From assembly GCA_900764695.1 (NCBI GenBank), contig CAAFOY010000032.1, forward strand, positions 1-15,575: 15,575 nt of DNA. Reading direction: 5' to 3'. Position 1 is the first letter of the stretch; the number at the start of each line of letters is the position of its first letter. A program made the position numbers and the translations under genes. Of the stretch, positions 8,119 to 15,345 are shown in pieces. The notes beneath the pieces were generated by a model, which worked only from the letters and a program-made list of their open reading frames with translations, was not told the origin of the DNA and did no database searches. Source of the DNA: Lachnospiraceae bacterium (GTDB lineage: Bacteria > Bacillota_A > Clostridia > Lachnospirales > Lachnospiraceae).

Positions 8119-8135
8119 GACACATATAATGTGTC
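8119..8135 (-). promoter_or_regulatory. small hairpin in the pnp leader
   Basis: GACACAT and ATGTGTC form a perfect 7-bp stem with a 3-nt loop between the long leader hairpin and the pnp ribosome binding site. It has no U-tract on the minus strand, so it is a leader structure and not a terminator. Confidence 0.5.
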
Positions 8136-8150
8136 TTTTGAATGTCTTAC

Positions 8151-8247
8151 ATATCCGGCAAACACCGAAACTACTGAAAAACAGACAATTATCCATTTAA
8201 TTATCTGCTTTTCAGTGGTCTCGGATTTCAGTTTGCCTATTGGATAT
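8151..8247 (-). promoter_or_regulatory. long pnp leader hairpin, candidate RNase III/PNPase autoregulatory site
   Basis: Arms 8199-8224 and 8165-8190 form a 26-position stem with an 8-nt loop. In the minus-strand RNA it has three G-U pairs and one C-A mismatch, all others being Watson-Crick. Two outer stems continue it: GGCAAAC/GTTTGCC (8157-8163 with 8231-8237) and ATATCC/GGATAT (8151-8156 with 8242-8247). Read as plus-strand RNA the wobble positions would be A-C mismatches, so the structure fits minus-strand transcription. It starts about 15 bases after the predicted pnp start point. In Escherichia coli a long hairpin in the pnp leader is cut by RNase III and allows PNPase autocontrol; the same role here is inferred. 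Confidence 0.65.
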
Positions 8248-8268
8248 ATTAACTAAGCAATCTTTTTT

Positions 8269-8297
8269 ATTATAAACAATACGATACAAAAAAGCAA
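8269..8297 (-). promoter_or_regulatory. sigma-A promoter of pnp
   Basis: On the minus strand TTGCTT (8292-8297) and a perfect TATAAT (8269-8274) are 17 bp apart. The predicted start near 8262 falls just before the long leader hairpin, giving a leader of about 194 bases. The position between the rpsO terminator and the hairpin makes it convincing. Confidence 0.8.
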
Positions 8298-8353
8298 CCA
8301 GACATTTACCATGATATGACTCTGTTTCATACTATAAATTGTCTCTTTGCATC

Positions 8354-8396
8354 AAAAAACTGCATCTTAACAATATGATTATCGTTAAAATGCAGT
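8354..8396 (-). terminator. Rho-independent terminator after rpsO
   Basis: ACTGCAT/ATGCAGT (8390-8396 with 8359-8365) plus an inner TTAAC/GTTAA stem form a 12-bp hairpin with a one-base mismatch, followed on the minus strand by six U. It lies 18 bases after the rpsO stop codon and separates rpsO from the pnp promoter. The rest of the 8069-8414 gap holds the pnp promoter and leader; I see no gene in it. Confidence 0.85.
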
Positions 8397-8414
8397 CTTT
8401 AAATAAAACTTATA

Positions 8415-8681
8415 TTACTTTCTAATACCAAGTTTAACAATTAATGCACGGTATCCTTCAAGATCTGTTTTCTTTAAATAGTCAAGTAAACCTCTTCTCT
8501 TACCTACCATCTTAAGAAGACCTCTTCTTGAATGATGATCCTTCTGGTTAACTTTTAAATGTTCTGTTAACTCCTGGATTCTTGCTGTTAAAATTGCAAT
8601 CTGTACTTCAGGTGAACCTGTATCGCCTGGTTTTCTTGCATATTCGTTAATAATTGCTGTTTTCTTTTCCTTTGTTATCAT
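8415..8681 (-). CDS. rpsO: 30S ribosomal protein S15
   Basis: S15 is a primary binder of 16S rRNA in the platform of the small subunit. The 88-residue protein has the family length and motifs: [20 protein letters not shown] near the N-terminus, the [32 protein letters not shown] core that contacts rRNA (H, H, S, R, R), and the terminal [16 protein letters not shown]. The start at 8681 is chosen over an upstream in-frame ATG because a strong AAGGAGG lies 8 bases before it. The upstream extension would cover that site and is not found in S15. Its neighbour pnp is conserved, but the upstream neighbour is a surface protein in place of ribF. The leader contains a possible S15 autoregulatory structure. 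Confidence 0.98.
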   Translation of the reverse strand: MITKEKKTAIINEYARKPGDTGSPEVQIAILTARIQELTEHLKVNQKDHHSRRGLLKMVGKRRGLLDYLKKTDLEGYRALIVKLGIRK

Positions 8682-8721
8682 TACGACAACCTCCTTAATT
8701 ATTTTAATATCGCCATACACT

Positions 8722-8750
8722 TAAGTAACGGTTGGAGTATCCAATACTTA
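8722..8750 (-). promoter_or_regulatory. rpsO leader hairpin, possible S15 autoregulatory element
   Basis: Minus-strand RNA can fold TAAGTA (8745-8750) with TACTTA (8722-8727) and TTGG (8741-8744) with CCAA (8732-8735) around a 5-nt loop, leaving a 4-nt one-sided bulge. This 10-bp bulged stem lies between the candidate promoter and the ribosome binding site. Many bacteria control rpsO through S15 binding to leader RNA; this instance is inferred from position only. Confidence 0.4.
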
Positions 8751-8772
8751 GCGTAGGTTCGCATACTTTGAT

Positions 8773-8801
8773 ATGTTACCACATATCGCAAGATAAGTAA
8801 A
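8773..8801 (-). promoter_or_regulatory. candidate rpsO promoter
   Basis: TTTACT (8796-8801) and TAACAT (8773-8778) are 17 bp apart on the minus strand, with a predicted start near 8766 and a leader of about 85 bases. Spacing is ideal but each box has mismatches. A local promoter is needed if the upstream surface-protein transcript ends at the hairpin near 8840-8880. Confidence 0.4.
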
Positions 8802-8839
8802 CTAAATATTTGTAAATTATCAAAAATATAAAGAATTTT

Positions 8840-8880
8840 TTATAGGCACACCAGCTATTTTTTAGTTAGTGTGCCTATAA
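8840..8880 (-). terminator. terminator-like hairpin after the surface-protein gene
   Basis: TTATAGGCACAC and GTGTGCCTATAA form a perfect 12-bp stem with a 17-nt loop, 67 bases past the stop codon. On the minus strand it is followed by AAAAA and then a mixed AU stretch, not a clean U-run, so it may be a weak terminator or an mRNA 3'-end stabiliser. Confidence 0.5.
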
Positions 8881-8946
8881 TACCTTTTGTTAAAGGCTTA
8901 ATAGTTACAAAATTTTTATATTTCTATAACATACTAATACCTCTTA

Positions 8947-11900
8947 TTAATCTTCTTTTTTTAATCCAATAATGCATGCTCCTATTCCTACAATAGAAAC
9001 TATAAACATTGCCATCATTGCTAATAAGATATTTGTAACTGTACCTGTCTTAGGGCTTGTCACATGACTTGCAGTATTTGTTGTATTTCCATCTGTTTCA
9101 GTTGTTGTACCACTCTTACTATCTGCACCATTTACAGTTACATTTTTATCAGACTTCTTATTATTCTTTGACTCATCTTCACCAAGAACATTTCCGGATT
9201 TATTTTTCTTTGTTGTCTGTGCCTTTTTATTATTCTTTTTGTTATCCTTCTTTGTTGTCTTAGTATTCTTGTCATCTTTCTTTGTTGTATTGTTGTTATT
9301 ATTTATAACTGTCTGATTATTCTTGTCTTCAGGATTCTTAGTATATACAAATACTATTTCATTTCCTTCTAACTTCATTGTAACACTCTTCTTCTGTTCC
9401 TTTGCAGTATATCCGGCAATTTGTTTTGCTGTTTCTTCAACATTTTCTCCGTATGTACTGTTTTTAACTTCAGATGGTGATAATTCCTTACCATTTTCAT
9501 CAACATACTTAACACTATAATTTAATGTTACTTTTTCGTAATGAGCTGTAAATGTTGTATTTCCTGTTATTTTTTCGTTTGCAGGATTTTCTACTGATGT
9601 TTCTTTTCCATCAGCAGTCTTCATTGTCCAGCCTGTAAATTTATAACCTACATTTGAATTATTTTCAGGAACTTCTGATACTTTTTCGTTATACTTAACA
9701 TTATCTTCTGTTTTTCCTGTTATTGTTCCATTTCCATCTGTGTTGAAAGTTACTTTGTAGTCTTTCTTAGAGTAGACAAATGTTATTACATTCTGATTTT
9801 CATTATCTGTAACATCAATTACAATATCTGCCTTAGTCTTATCCGGTGTATATCCGTATATTTCTTCAGCATTCTCTGTAATCTTTGTACCAAAGTCAAC
9901 TGCATTAACTCTCTTTTCTGTTAAGAGTTCATTTCCATCTTCGTCTAAATATCTTACAACGCAATCATATTTTAAAGGTGCAAATTTAGCTGTAAATGTT
10001 GTCTTTTCTGTAATCTTTTCATTTGCAGGATTCTCTGATGCTACTGTTCCTGACTCTACAGTCTTTTCCCATCCTACAAATTCATATCCTTTATCCGGAG
10101 TTGGAGTAGGTACACTTGTTACTTTTTCGTCATGTTTTACTGACTGATTTGTATCACCTGTGATTTCACCGTTGTCTCCGGCTTTGAAAATAACGTTATG
10201 CTTATTCTTTTCATATAAGAAAACTATTTCATTTCCACTTTCTTTCATTATGATGCTCTTTGTAAGACTACCATCTACTGCATAAAATGGAACATCCACT
10301 GCTGTTTCTGTTACTTCTGAATCAAATAACGCACTTGCACTCTTCATATCTGCAATTTCTTCATTTGTATCTTTATCAAGATACTTAACTGTGTATGAAT
10401 ATGTCTTAGGTGCAAATTTAGCAACAAAACCAACATTTCCTGTTATAACCATTGCTTTAATTTCTTCTTCAGTTAAAATTGTATCCGGTGCTATTTCATT
10501 TGCCCAGCCTACAAATTCATATCCTGTGTCAGTTTTTGCTGTAGGAATAGTTGTTATATTTGAACCATGTTCTACAACACCAGTTATTTCGTCTTTTGCA
10601 TCATTAATTGTACCATGCTTATTTCCTGATTCATCTTTTTCTATATTGAACTTAACGTCATATTTGTTAATTTCATAAACAAATTCAATTACATTGGCAT
10701 CTTCGTTTTCTGTAATTGTAAGATTCTTTGAATTCTGCTCACCTGCTACCAAATGATATCCAGGAATTTCAATTGCATCTTCAGATACTAAAGAATTGTA
10801 GTCTGTTGCTGCTCTTTGAATTGCATCATATCCCGGTATAAGGTTACCATTCTTATCTACATATTTAACAGTATATTTATACTTGTTAGTTGTAAACTGT
10901 GCTGTAAATACAGTATCTTCAGTAATAAGTACATCCTTAGGATCTCCTAAGTACTCTTTTTCTGCTCCATTAGCAGTCATCTTCCATCCTGTAAATGTAT
11001 ATCCTGTCTTATTAGTAACCGTTGGTTGATTTCCTGTACTCGTATTTTCATCAATAGAATAATCAGTCTTATCACCTGTTGCTATAGTACCCTTATCAGG
11101 GTCAACTACATATTTAACTCCTACTCTAGGAATTGCATTTAATGTTCCATTTGCATCTACATCTGCCTTATCATATACAACATTAATTTTATCTGTTTCT
11201 TCATCATACTGAGGATTTGGTCCTGTAATCGTTCCAACAGGAGTTGACTTAAGACCATCCTTAGTCATTGTATGGTTAAATCCACTGATTGTAATTTTAT
11301 CATCAATATCCATTACAAGCGCTTCATTTCCATCTCCAAATTTCTTTATAAAATTATCATATGCAGCATTCCTTGCTTCAAAGTCTGCTTTACTTAATGT
11401 ATATGTTTCCTTTACTGTTCCATTTTTATCTGTCACAGTCACTTTTATTCCATCATCGCTTACTTCTACCTGATTTCCAAGTTCAATTCCTGCACTGCTG
11501 ATACTTAATGCTTCGTTTCCATCAAAATCATCTTTTACTGAAATGTTCTTCATATAACCTGATTTTGCTGTAATTGTATATTCTAATCCAATTTTCTTTT
11601 CCTGACTTATAGCTGTATCATTATCAATAGTCTCACCTGTTGTCGGATTCTTGAATGTAACCTGCATTTCGGCTTTAATATCTGCCTTAGGAATAATTGC
11701 CACTTCAACTGTTGCTGTTGGAACTTTGATTAACTTATCAGTAACATTTCCATTGTTATCATATCCTTTATCATGACCTGAAATAGATACATCTAAAGTT
11801 GAAGTAAGTTTTCCTTCATAATCAGCTTTCTTAGTTAAGCCTTTTACTACTACGGTTTCATTCTTATCCAGAGAAATATTTCCAATTTCATTCTGGAACT

Positions 11901-14079
11901 CTCTCTTCTTAACATCATCTTTTAAATCTTCTTTACTAATTGTATAAGTCTTCTTTACTTTTCCGTCTCTATCAAGGACTTCTACAATAAGATTATCTTT
12001 TACATAAACACCTTTGTCTCCAAAATCAATTCCGTCTTTTCCTACTGTAACGCCCTGGTCTGTATCTTTAAATGTGATATCTTTCATGTCATCACTGCCT
12101 GATACTACAGAATAGTTAATTCCAACTTCTTCTCCAACAAGGACTTTGTCTCCATCCTTTAATTCATTTCCTTCTTTATCTGTATATTTAACAGATGGCT
12201 TTGCACTTGCCTGTTCAAGATACATATTTGTTTCAATCAAAATATTACTTGCTGTTGTATGACGTTCCATATAGAAGAAATCAAATGTATATGTTTCTCC
12301 TTCTTCCAAACCTAATTTTGTCTGTGTATCTTCGTCATTCAAATCAATATTACCTGAAAGTCTACCATGCGCACCACCAATATCCATTGCTAATTTTCCA
12401 TTAATGAATAAATACACATCATCATCACCTTCAAACTTAAATGAAAGATTCTTAGCTTTAGAATATATAAATTCACAATGTGCTTTCATTGCATAATGGA
12501 AGTTATGTCCTTCTAATTCATCTGTCTTACCAAACGGAGCTGTCAAATCAGATGCTTCACCTAACACATCATCATCTAATGGGAAGAAACCATCTCCTTC
12601 CGGAGCATTAGTCTCATCTCTATATATATTTTTATTCGCTATATCATATACAACGTTGCTATTGTTAAAACTATATTTTTCATTAACGTAATTTAACTGT
12701 ATGCTCTTATACGCATCTGTCTTTTTAGTAATATCTCCATTAGTATCTGTCCAGAAAGTATTTAATACATAATATGCATAATCCATACAGTTTTCTATAT
12801 CTTGTGATGTTGCAGCTTTTTGTCCGGTAACTCTTATAAATTTGTTTTTACTTACTTCATAAGCTGCATCTAAATCACTATCTGATGCAAGTTTAGCACC
12901 CGGCTTCTTTTCAACATTCAAATCATTGAATCTATAATCATTCTGTTCTGCATCAGTTTTATTTGAAGCAATACAGATTTTAACTTTATTAACGCCCTCA
13001 GGTATATCAAAAGTATCTCCCTGTTTTAAATTATCTGCCATTACTTCATCTGTACCATTATTTCTTATTTTCAAATCAAAGCTATTATTTTCATTAAATA
13101 CACTTGATATTTTATAAGTTCTTCCAGGTGTAACCGCATATTCAAGATATGCTTCTGTATTTTCTCCTGCATCACATGTAATTCCACCATATCCTGATAC
13201 TTTCCATGTACTTCCATCTTCTGCTTTCCATCCCAACTCTGTAAATGGAACATTATATTCATTCGTAATATTTGTGAATTTTCCTATAGCTGTTCCATCT
13301 TTATAAAGAGTTGGGTTAACTAATGCTCCCTCTACAGCTGTCGCCTTAACTGTAAGTTTTACATTCTGTGCACTATCTAATACGAAATCACATGAACCAC
13401 TAACAGTATATTCATTCCCATTTTCAGTAATGATTTTTAACTCTACATCTTTAGTAATTCCCGGATAAGGAGTAAATGTATAATTACCTGCTTCTAATTT
13501 CCCAAAATCAAATGTAGCTGTAGCTCCATCTTTTAAAGCAATTAACCAATCTCCCTGCTTTTTCCATACAAGTTCATCTCCTGAATACCAATAACCATAT
13601 CCGTCTTGAGTTTTGTATGTAAGGTCTCCGAAATTCCATCCTCTTTCCTGAATTGTGAGAGTTTTACCAATTAATTTTTCAGAATCACCTTCTTCAACTA
13701 TCTGGTTTCTTAGTCTCTTGTATAATTCAGTTTGGTTTCCCGGATTCTGTGTTTCAAGATATTCTTTTAAATCTTTAGCAAGCTGAATTACTGTTTCCTT
13801 CTTATATACAGGAGTTCCATCTTCACCCAACTGGGTTTCGACAAGACCTTTTCCTGCATTACCACTAGTATCACTTTCGTCGTACATACTTAATTTTGTA
13901 CCCAATACATATTCAAATAACATGTCGTCATTCAAATGATCGTATATTACAATCGGCATCTTCATAGTCTGTGGCATTTCATCTGCACTAACCGTAGATT
14001 TAGCTAATGAAAATCCATTGCAAAATACACTCGTTGCAGTTAACGTTACTGCTAAAAATGTTGATAGAAATTTTCTCAT
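8947..14079 (-). CDS. sortase-anchored fibro-slime/InlB-repeat/MucBP surface protein
   Basis: This 1710-residue secreted wall protein has a signal peptide at 1-32 (cleavage probably after VSA). PIVIYDHLNDDMLFEYV (42-58) resembles the start of a fibro-slime domain. A beta-rich, carbohydrate-module-like stretch fills about 120-395. The fibro-slime/PA14-like core follows at about 400-630, with EGDDDVYLFINGKL and MDIGGAHG in 549-572. Two Ig-like repeats lie at about 627-800 and 803-984. Four modules of roughly 140-155 residues (985-1580) each pair an InlB-B-type repeat (GYEFVGW, FTAKF) with a MucBP-like unit (YTVKYVDKNGN...IEFVYE). A K/N/T-rich wall-spanning linker covers about 1582-1674, followed by SPKTG (1675-1679), a hydrophobic helix and the KKED tail. 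The ATG has GGAGG 7 bases upstream. It is probably an adhesin for host, mucin or plant glycans; the ligand is unknown. It has its own promoter and splits the ribF-rpsO neighbourhood. Confidence 0.88.
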   Translation of the reverse strand: MRKFLSTFLAVTLTATSVFCNGFSLAKSTVSADEMPQTMKMPIVIYDHLNDDMLFEYVLGTKLSMYDESDTSGNAGKGLVETQLGEDGTPVYKKETVIQLAKDLKEYLETQNPGNQTELYKRLRNQIVEEGDSEKLIGKTLTIQERGWNFGDLTYKTQDGYGYWYSGDELVWKKQGDWLIALKDGATATFDFGKLEAGNYTFTPYPGITKDVELKIITENGNEYTVSGSCDFVLDSAQNVKLTVKATAVEGALVNPTLYKDGTAIGKFTNITNEYNVPFTELGWKAEDGSTWKVSGYGGITCDAGENTEAYLEYAVTPGRTYKISSVFNENNSFDLKIRNNGTDEVMADNLKQGDTFDIPEGVNKVKICIASNKTDAEQNDYRFNDLNVEKKPGAKLASDSDLDAAYEVSKNKFIRVTGQKAATSQDIENCMDYAYYVLNTFWTDTNGDITKKTDAYKSIQLNYVNEKYSFNNSNVVYDIANKNIYRDETNAPEGDGFFPLDDDVLGEASDLTAPFGKTDELEGHNFHYAMKAHCEFIYSKAKNLSFKFEGDDDVYLFINGKLAMDIGGAHGRLSGNIDLNDEDTQTKLGLEEGETYTFDFFYMERHTTASNILIETNMYLEQASAKPSVKYTDKEGNELKDGDKVLVGEEVGINYSVVSGSDDMKDITFKDTDQGVTVGKDGIDFGDKGVYVKDNLIVEVLDRDGKVKKTYTISKEDLKDDVKKREFQNEIGNISLDKNETVVVKGLTKKADYEGKLTSTLDVSISGHDKGYDNNGNVTDKLIKVPTATVEVAIIPKADIKAEMQVTFKNPTTGETIDNDTAISQEKKIGLEYTITAKSGYMKNISVKDDFDGNEALSISSAGIELGNQVEVSDDGIKVTVTDKNGTVKETYTLSKADFEARNAAYDNFIKKFGDGNEALVMDIDDKITISGFNHTMTKDGLKSTPVGTITGPNPQYDEETDKINVVYDKADVDANGTLNAIPRVGVKYVVDPDKGTIATGDKTDYSIDENTSTGNQPTVTNKTGYTFTGWKMTANGAEKEYLGDPKDVLITEDTVFTAQFTTNKYKYTVKYVDKNGNLIPGYDAIQRAATDYNSLVSEDAIEIPGYHLVAGEQNSKNLTITENEDANVIEFVYEINKYDVKFNIEKDESGNKHGTINDAKDEITGVVEHGSNITTIPTAKTDTGYEFVGWANEIAPDTILTEEEIKAMVITGNVGFVAKFAPKTYSYTVKYLDKDTNEEIADMKSASALFDSEVTETAVDVPFYAVDGSLTKSIIMKESGNEIVFLYEKNKHNVIFKAGDNGEITGDTNQSVKHDEKVTSVPTPTPDKGYEFVGWEKTVESGTVASENPANEKITEKTTFTAKFAPLKYDCVVRYLDEDGNELLTEKRVNAVDFGTKITENAEEIYGYTPDKTKADIVIDVTDNENQNVITFVYSKKDYKVTFNTDGNGTITGKTEDNVKYNEKVSEVPENNSNVGYKFTGWTMKTADGKETSVENPANEKITGNTTFTAHYEKVTLNYSVKYVDENGKELSPSEVKNSTYGENVEETAKQIAGYTAKEQKKSVTMKLEGNEIVFVYTKNPEDKNNQTVINNNNNTTKKDDKNTKTTKKDNKKNNKKAQTTKKNKSGNVLGEDESKNNKKSDKNVTVNGADSKSGTTTETDGNTTNTASHVTSPKTGTVTNILLAMMAMFIVSIVGIGACIIGLKKED
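9043..9057 (-). other. SPKTG sortase sorting motif
   Basis: These five codons encode SPKTG, 31 residues before the end of the surface protein, followed by about 25 hydrophobic residues and KKED. The layout is that of a cell-wall sorting signal. S in place of L fits the (S/P)PXTG motif known for Clostridioides difficile sortase B. The matching sortase gene is not in the window. Confidence 0.8.
9346..11127 (-). repeat. four tandem InlB-B plus MucBP-like coding repeats
   Basis: The coding sequence holds four direct repeats of roughly 425-470 bp, beginning near residues 985, 1138, 1296 and 1442. Each carries a GY.F.GW motif, a T.FTA.F strand, a Y.VKY.D..G unit and an IVFVYEKN-like end. They are diverged at protein level and not identical in DNA, so recent slippage is not evident. 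The last two repeats share a SENPANEKIT-like phrase. Confidence 0.8.
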
Positions 14080-14129
14080 ATGCTTTCCTCCATATTTTGT
14101 GTATACAAATTTTTATTTGAGACAAGTTT

Positions 14130-14156
14130 ATTATATACCCTTTTTTTGTATGTTAA
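14130..14156 (-). promoter_or_regulatory. candidate promoter of the surface-protein gene
   Basis: A perfect TATAAT (14130-14135) lies on the minus strand 51 bases before the ATG. The best -35 is TTAACA (14151-14156) at a short 15-bp spacing, or an overlapping TTTAAC at 16 bp. AT-rich DNA upstream could act as an UP element. The -10 is convincing, the -35 less so. Confidence 0.55.
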
Positions 14157-14261
14157 AATACGATTTTTGTATAAAAGCGTTATTTTTTCTTGTTATTTAT
14201 TATCAAAAATTTATCAATTTTATTAACATTTTAAACTTTTTATAAAATAGTTTTTTATAGC

Positions 14262-14314
14262 AATAAAAATAAGACTGATAACCAAAAACCTTATCTGTTA
14301 ATAATTATCAGTCT
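14262..14314 (-). terminator. Rho-independent terminator between ribF and the surface-protein gene
   Basis: AGACTGATAA (14305-14314 in minus-strand reading) pairs perfectly over 10 bp with TTATCAGTCT (14272-14281) and is followed by UAUUUUUAUUG. The loop is 23 nt. It ends transcription from ribF and isolates the downstream gene. Together with the A/T palindrome and a promoter it accounts for most of the 331-bp gap 14080-14410; I see no gene there. Confidence 0.75.
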
Positions 14315-14347
14315 ATTTAATCATTATTCTTAAATAGAATTTTTGCA

Positions 14348-14393
14348 ATTATAAAATAATATTTAATATTTTTATTAAATATTATTTTATAAT
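14348..14393. repeat. perfect 21-bp all-A/T inverted repeat
   Basis: Positions 14348-14368 and 14373-14393 are exact reverse complements with a 4-nt TTTT spacer, and every base is A or T. It starts 17 bases past the ribF stop codon. It may act as an mRNA 3'-end hairpin, a first-stage terminator or a cruciform-prone site. Its length is far above what the base composition alone would give. Confidence 0.75.
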
Positions 14394-14410
14394 AAATTCG
14401 TTTTATTAAA

Positions 14411-15322
14411 TTATATTTTCATTTTTATTCTGTCATTTATATCCATAGTTATTTGTTTTTTAAGTTGTTCTATATCATCAAATTTTCTTTCACCACGCAT
14501 AAATTCGTAAAATGAAACTTCAATAACTTCTCCATATAAATTGCCATGAAAATTTGCAACATATGTTTCAACCTTTGTAGGATTATTTTCCGAAATCGTC
14601 GGATTAATACCTACATTAGTTATTGAACGATAACTTTTTCCATTTATGTTGGTTCTTGTTGCATATACACCATTTGGTGGCAATAGTTTTGTTGCTGCCG
14701 GCAAAATATTAGCCGTAGGAAAATTTATCGTTCTTCCGATTTTCTTTCCTTCCTCAACCTTTCCAATAACACTGTATGGATGGTCAAGCATTTCATTTGT
14801 TTCTTCTATCCTGCCTTCTATAATACTACTGCGTATTCCTGTACTGCTTATATCTTTGTCATGATATTTTTCTTTTTCAATTACATACAACTCATATCCG
14901 TATTTTTCTGTGTTTTTCTTCAGGTAATCAACATTTCCTGCACCCTTATTTCCAAAAGAGAAATCCGGTCCGCACACAATCGCTGTAGCCCCTAATTTTT
15001 TTTTCAAAAATTCATTTATAAATTCATCAGGTTCTAATGCCAAAAATTCTTTTGTCATTGGCATACTGCAATAAACATCAATTCCCTGTTTCTCACATAG
15101 AAGTCTTTTTTCTTCATCTGTTACAATTGTTTTTACTGTCTGATTATTCAATACATCTTTAGGTTCCGCAGCAAATGTCAGGACAACTTTACGTCTTCCA
15201 TTTGCCTTTTTAGTCAATTCACTTAATAACTTTTCATGACCCTTATGTAACCCGTCAAATTTTCCAACAGTTACTATTGTATTGCTTAATTTTATCTTGT
15301 CTGTTGCCGACATGTTTATCAT
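14411..15322 (-). CDS. ribF: bifunctional riboflavin kinase/FMN adenylyltransferase
   Basis: RibF makes FMN from riboflavin and ATP, then FAD from FMN and ATP, in the cytoplasm. The 303-residue length is typical. The N-terminal nucleotidyltransferase has GKFDGLHKGH (20-29, the usual GNFDGVHxGH with K for N), CGPDFSFG (118-125) and the ISSTGIR signature (159-164). The C-terminal kinase has GRTINFPTAN (196-205), PPNGVYA (215-221), NVGINPT (236-242) and ETYVANFHGNLYG (252-264) with the probable catalytic base E252. The ATG at 15322 has AGGAG 10 bases upstream; Met4 is an alternative start. It begins 23 bp after truB, so the two are co-transcribed. An FMN riboswitch does not fit in that gap. Confidence 0.95.
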   Translation of the reverse strand: MINMSATDKIKLSNTIVTVGKFDGLHKGHEKLLSELTKKANGRRKVVLTFAAEPKDVLNNQTVKTIVTDEEKRLLCEKQGIDVYCSMPMTKEFLALEPDEFINEFLKKKLGATAIVCGPDFSFGNKGAGNVDYLKKNTEKYGYELYVIEKEKYHDKDISSTGIRSSIIEGRIEETNEMLDHPYSVIGKVEEGKKIGRTINFPTANILPAATKLLPPNGVYATRTNINGKSYRSITNVGINPTISENNPTKVETYVANFHGNLYGEVIEVSFYEFMRGERKFDDIEQLKKQITMDINDRIKMKI

Positions 15323-15345
15323 AATCCTACGACTCCTGTATGTAT

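Noticed and set aside
8069..8125. 19-codon N-terminal extension of pnp
   Set aside because: The AAAGGAG ribosome site lies inside this stretch just before the ATG at 8068, and PNPases begin at MYKSF-like sequence.
8071..8256. 61-codon open frame on the plus strand in the pnp leader
   Set aside because: It overlaps the leader hairpin, lacks family features and opposes all local transcription.
8682..8720. 13-codon N-terminal extension of rpsO
   Set aside because: It would cover the strong AAGGAGG site used by the ATG at 8681 and is unlike any S15 N-terminus I know.
9060..9345. K/N/T-rich low-complexity stretch as a separate repeat array or CRISPR-like element
   Set aside because: It has no regular spacing or identical units and is in frame as the wall-spanning linker before the sorting signal.
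10391..10678. 95-codon open frame on the plus strand inside the surface-protein gene
   Set aside because: It is antisense to well-conserved repeat modules and looks like a shadow of that coding sequence.
14018..14245. 75-codon open frame on the plus strand upstream of the surface gene
   Set aside because: It overlaps the signal-peptide codons and promoter of that gene and has AT-driven composition with many F, Y, I and N residues.
15323..15345. possible FMN riboswitch before ribF
   Set aside because: Only 23 bp separate truB from ribF, far too short for that element.
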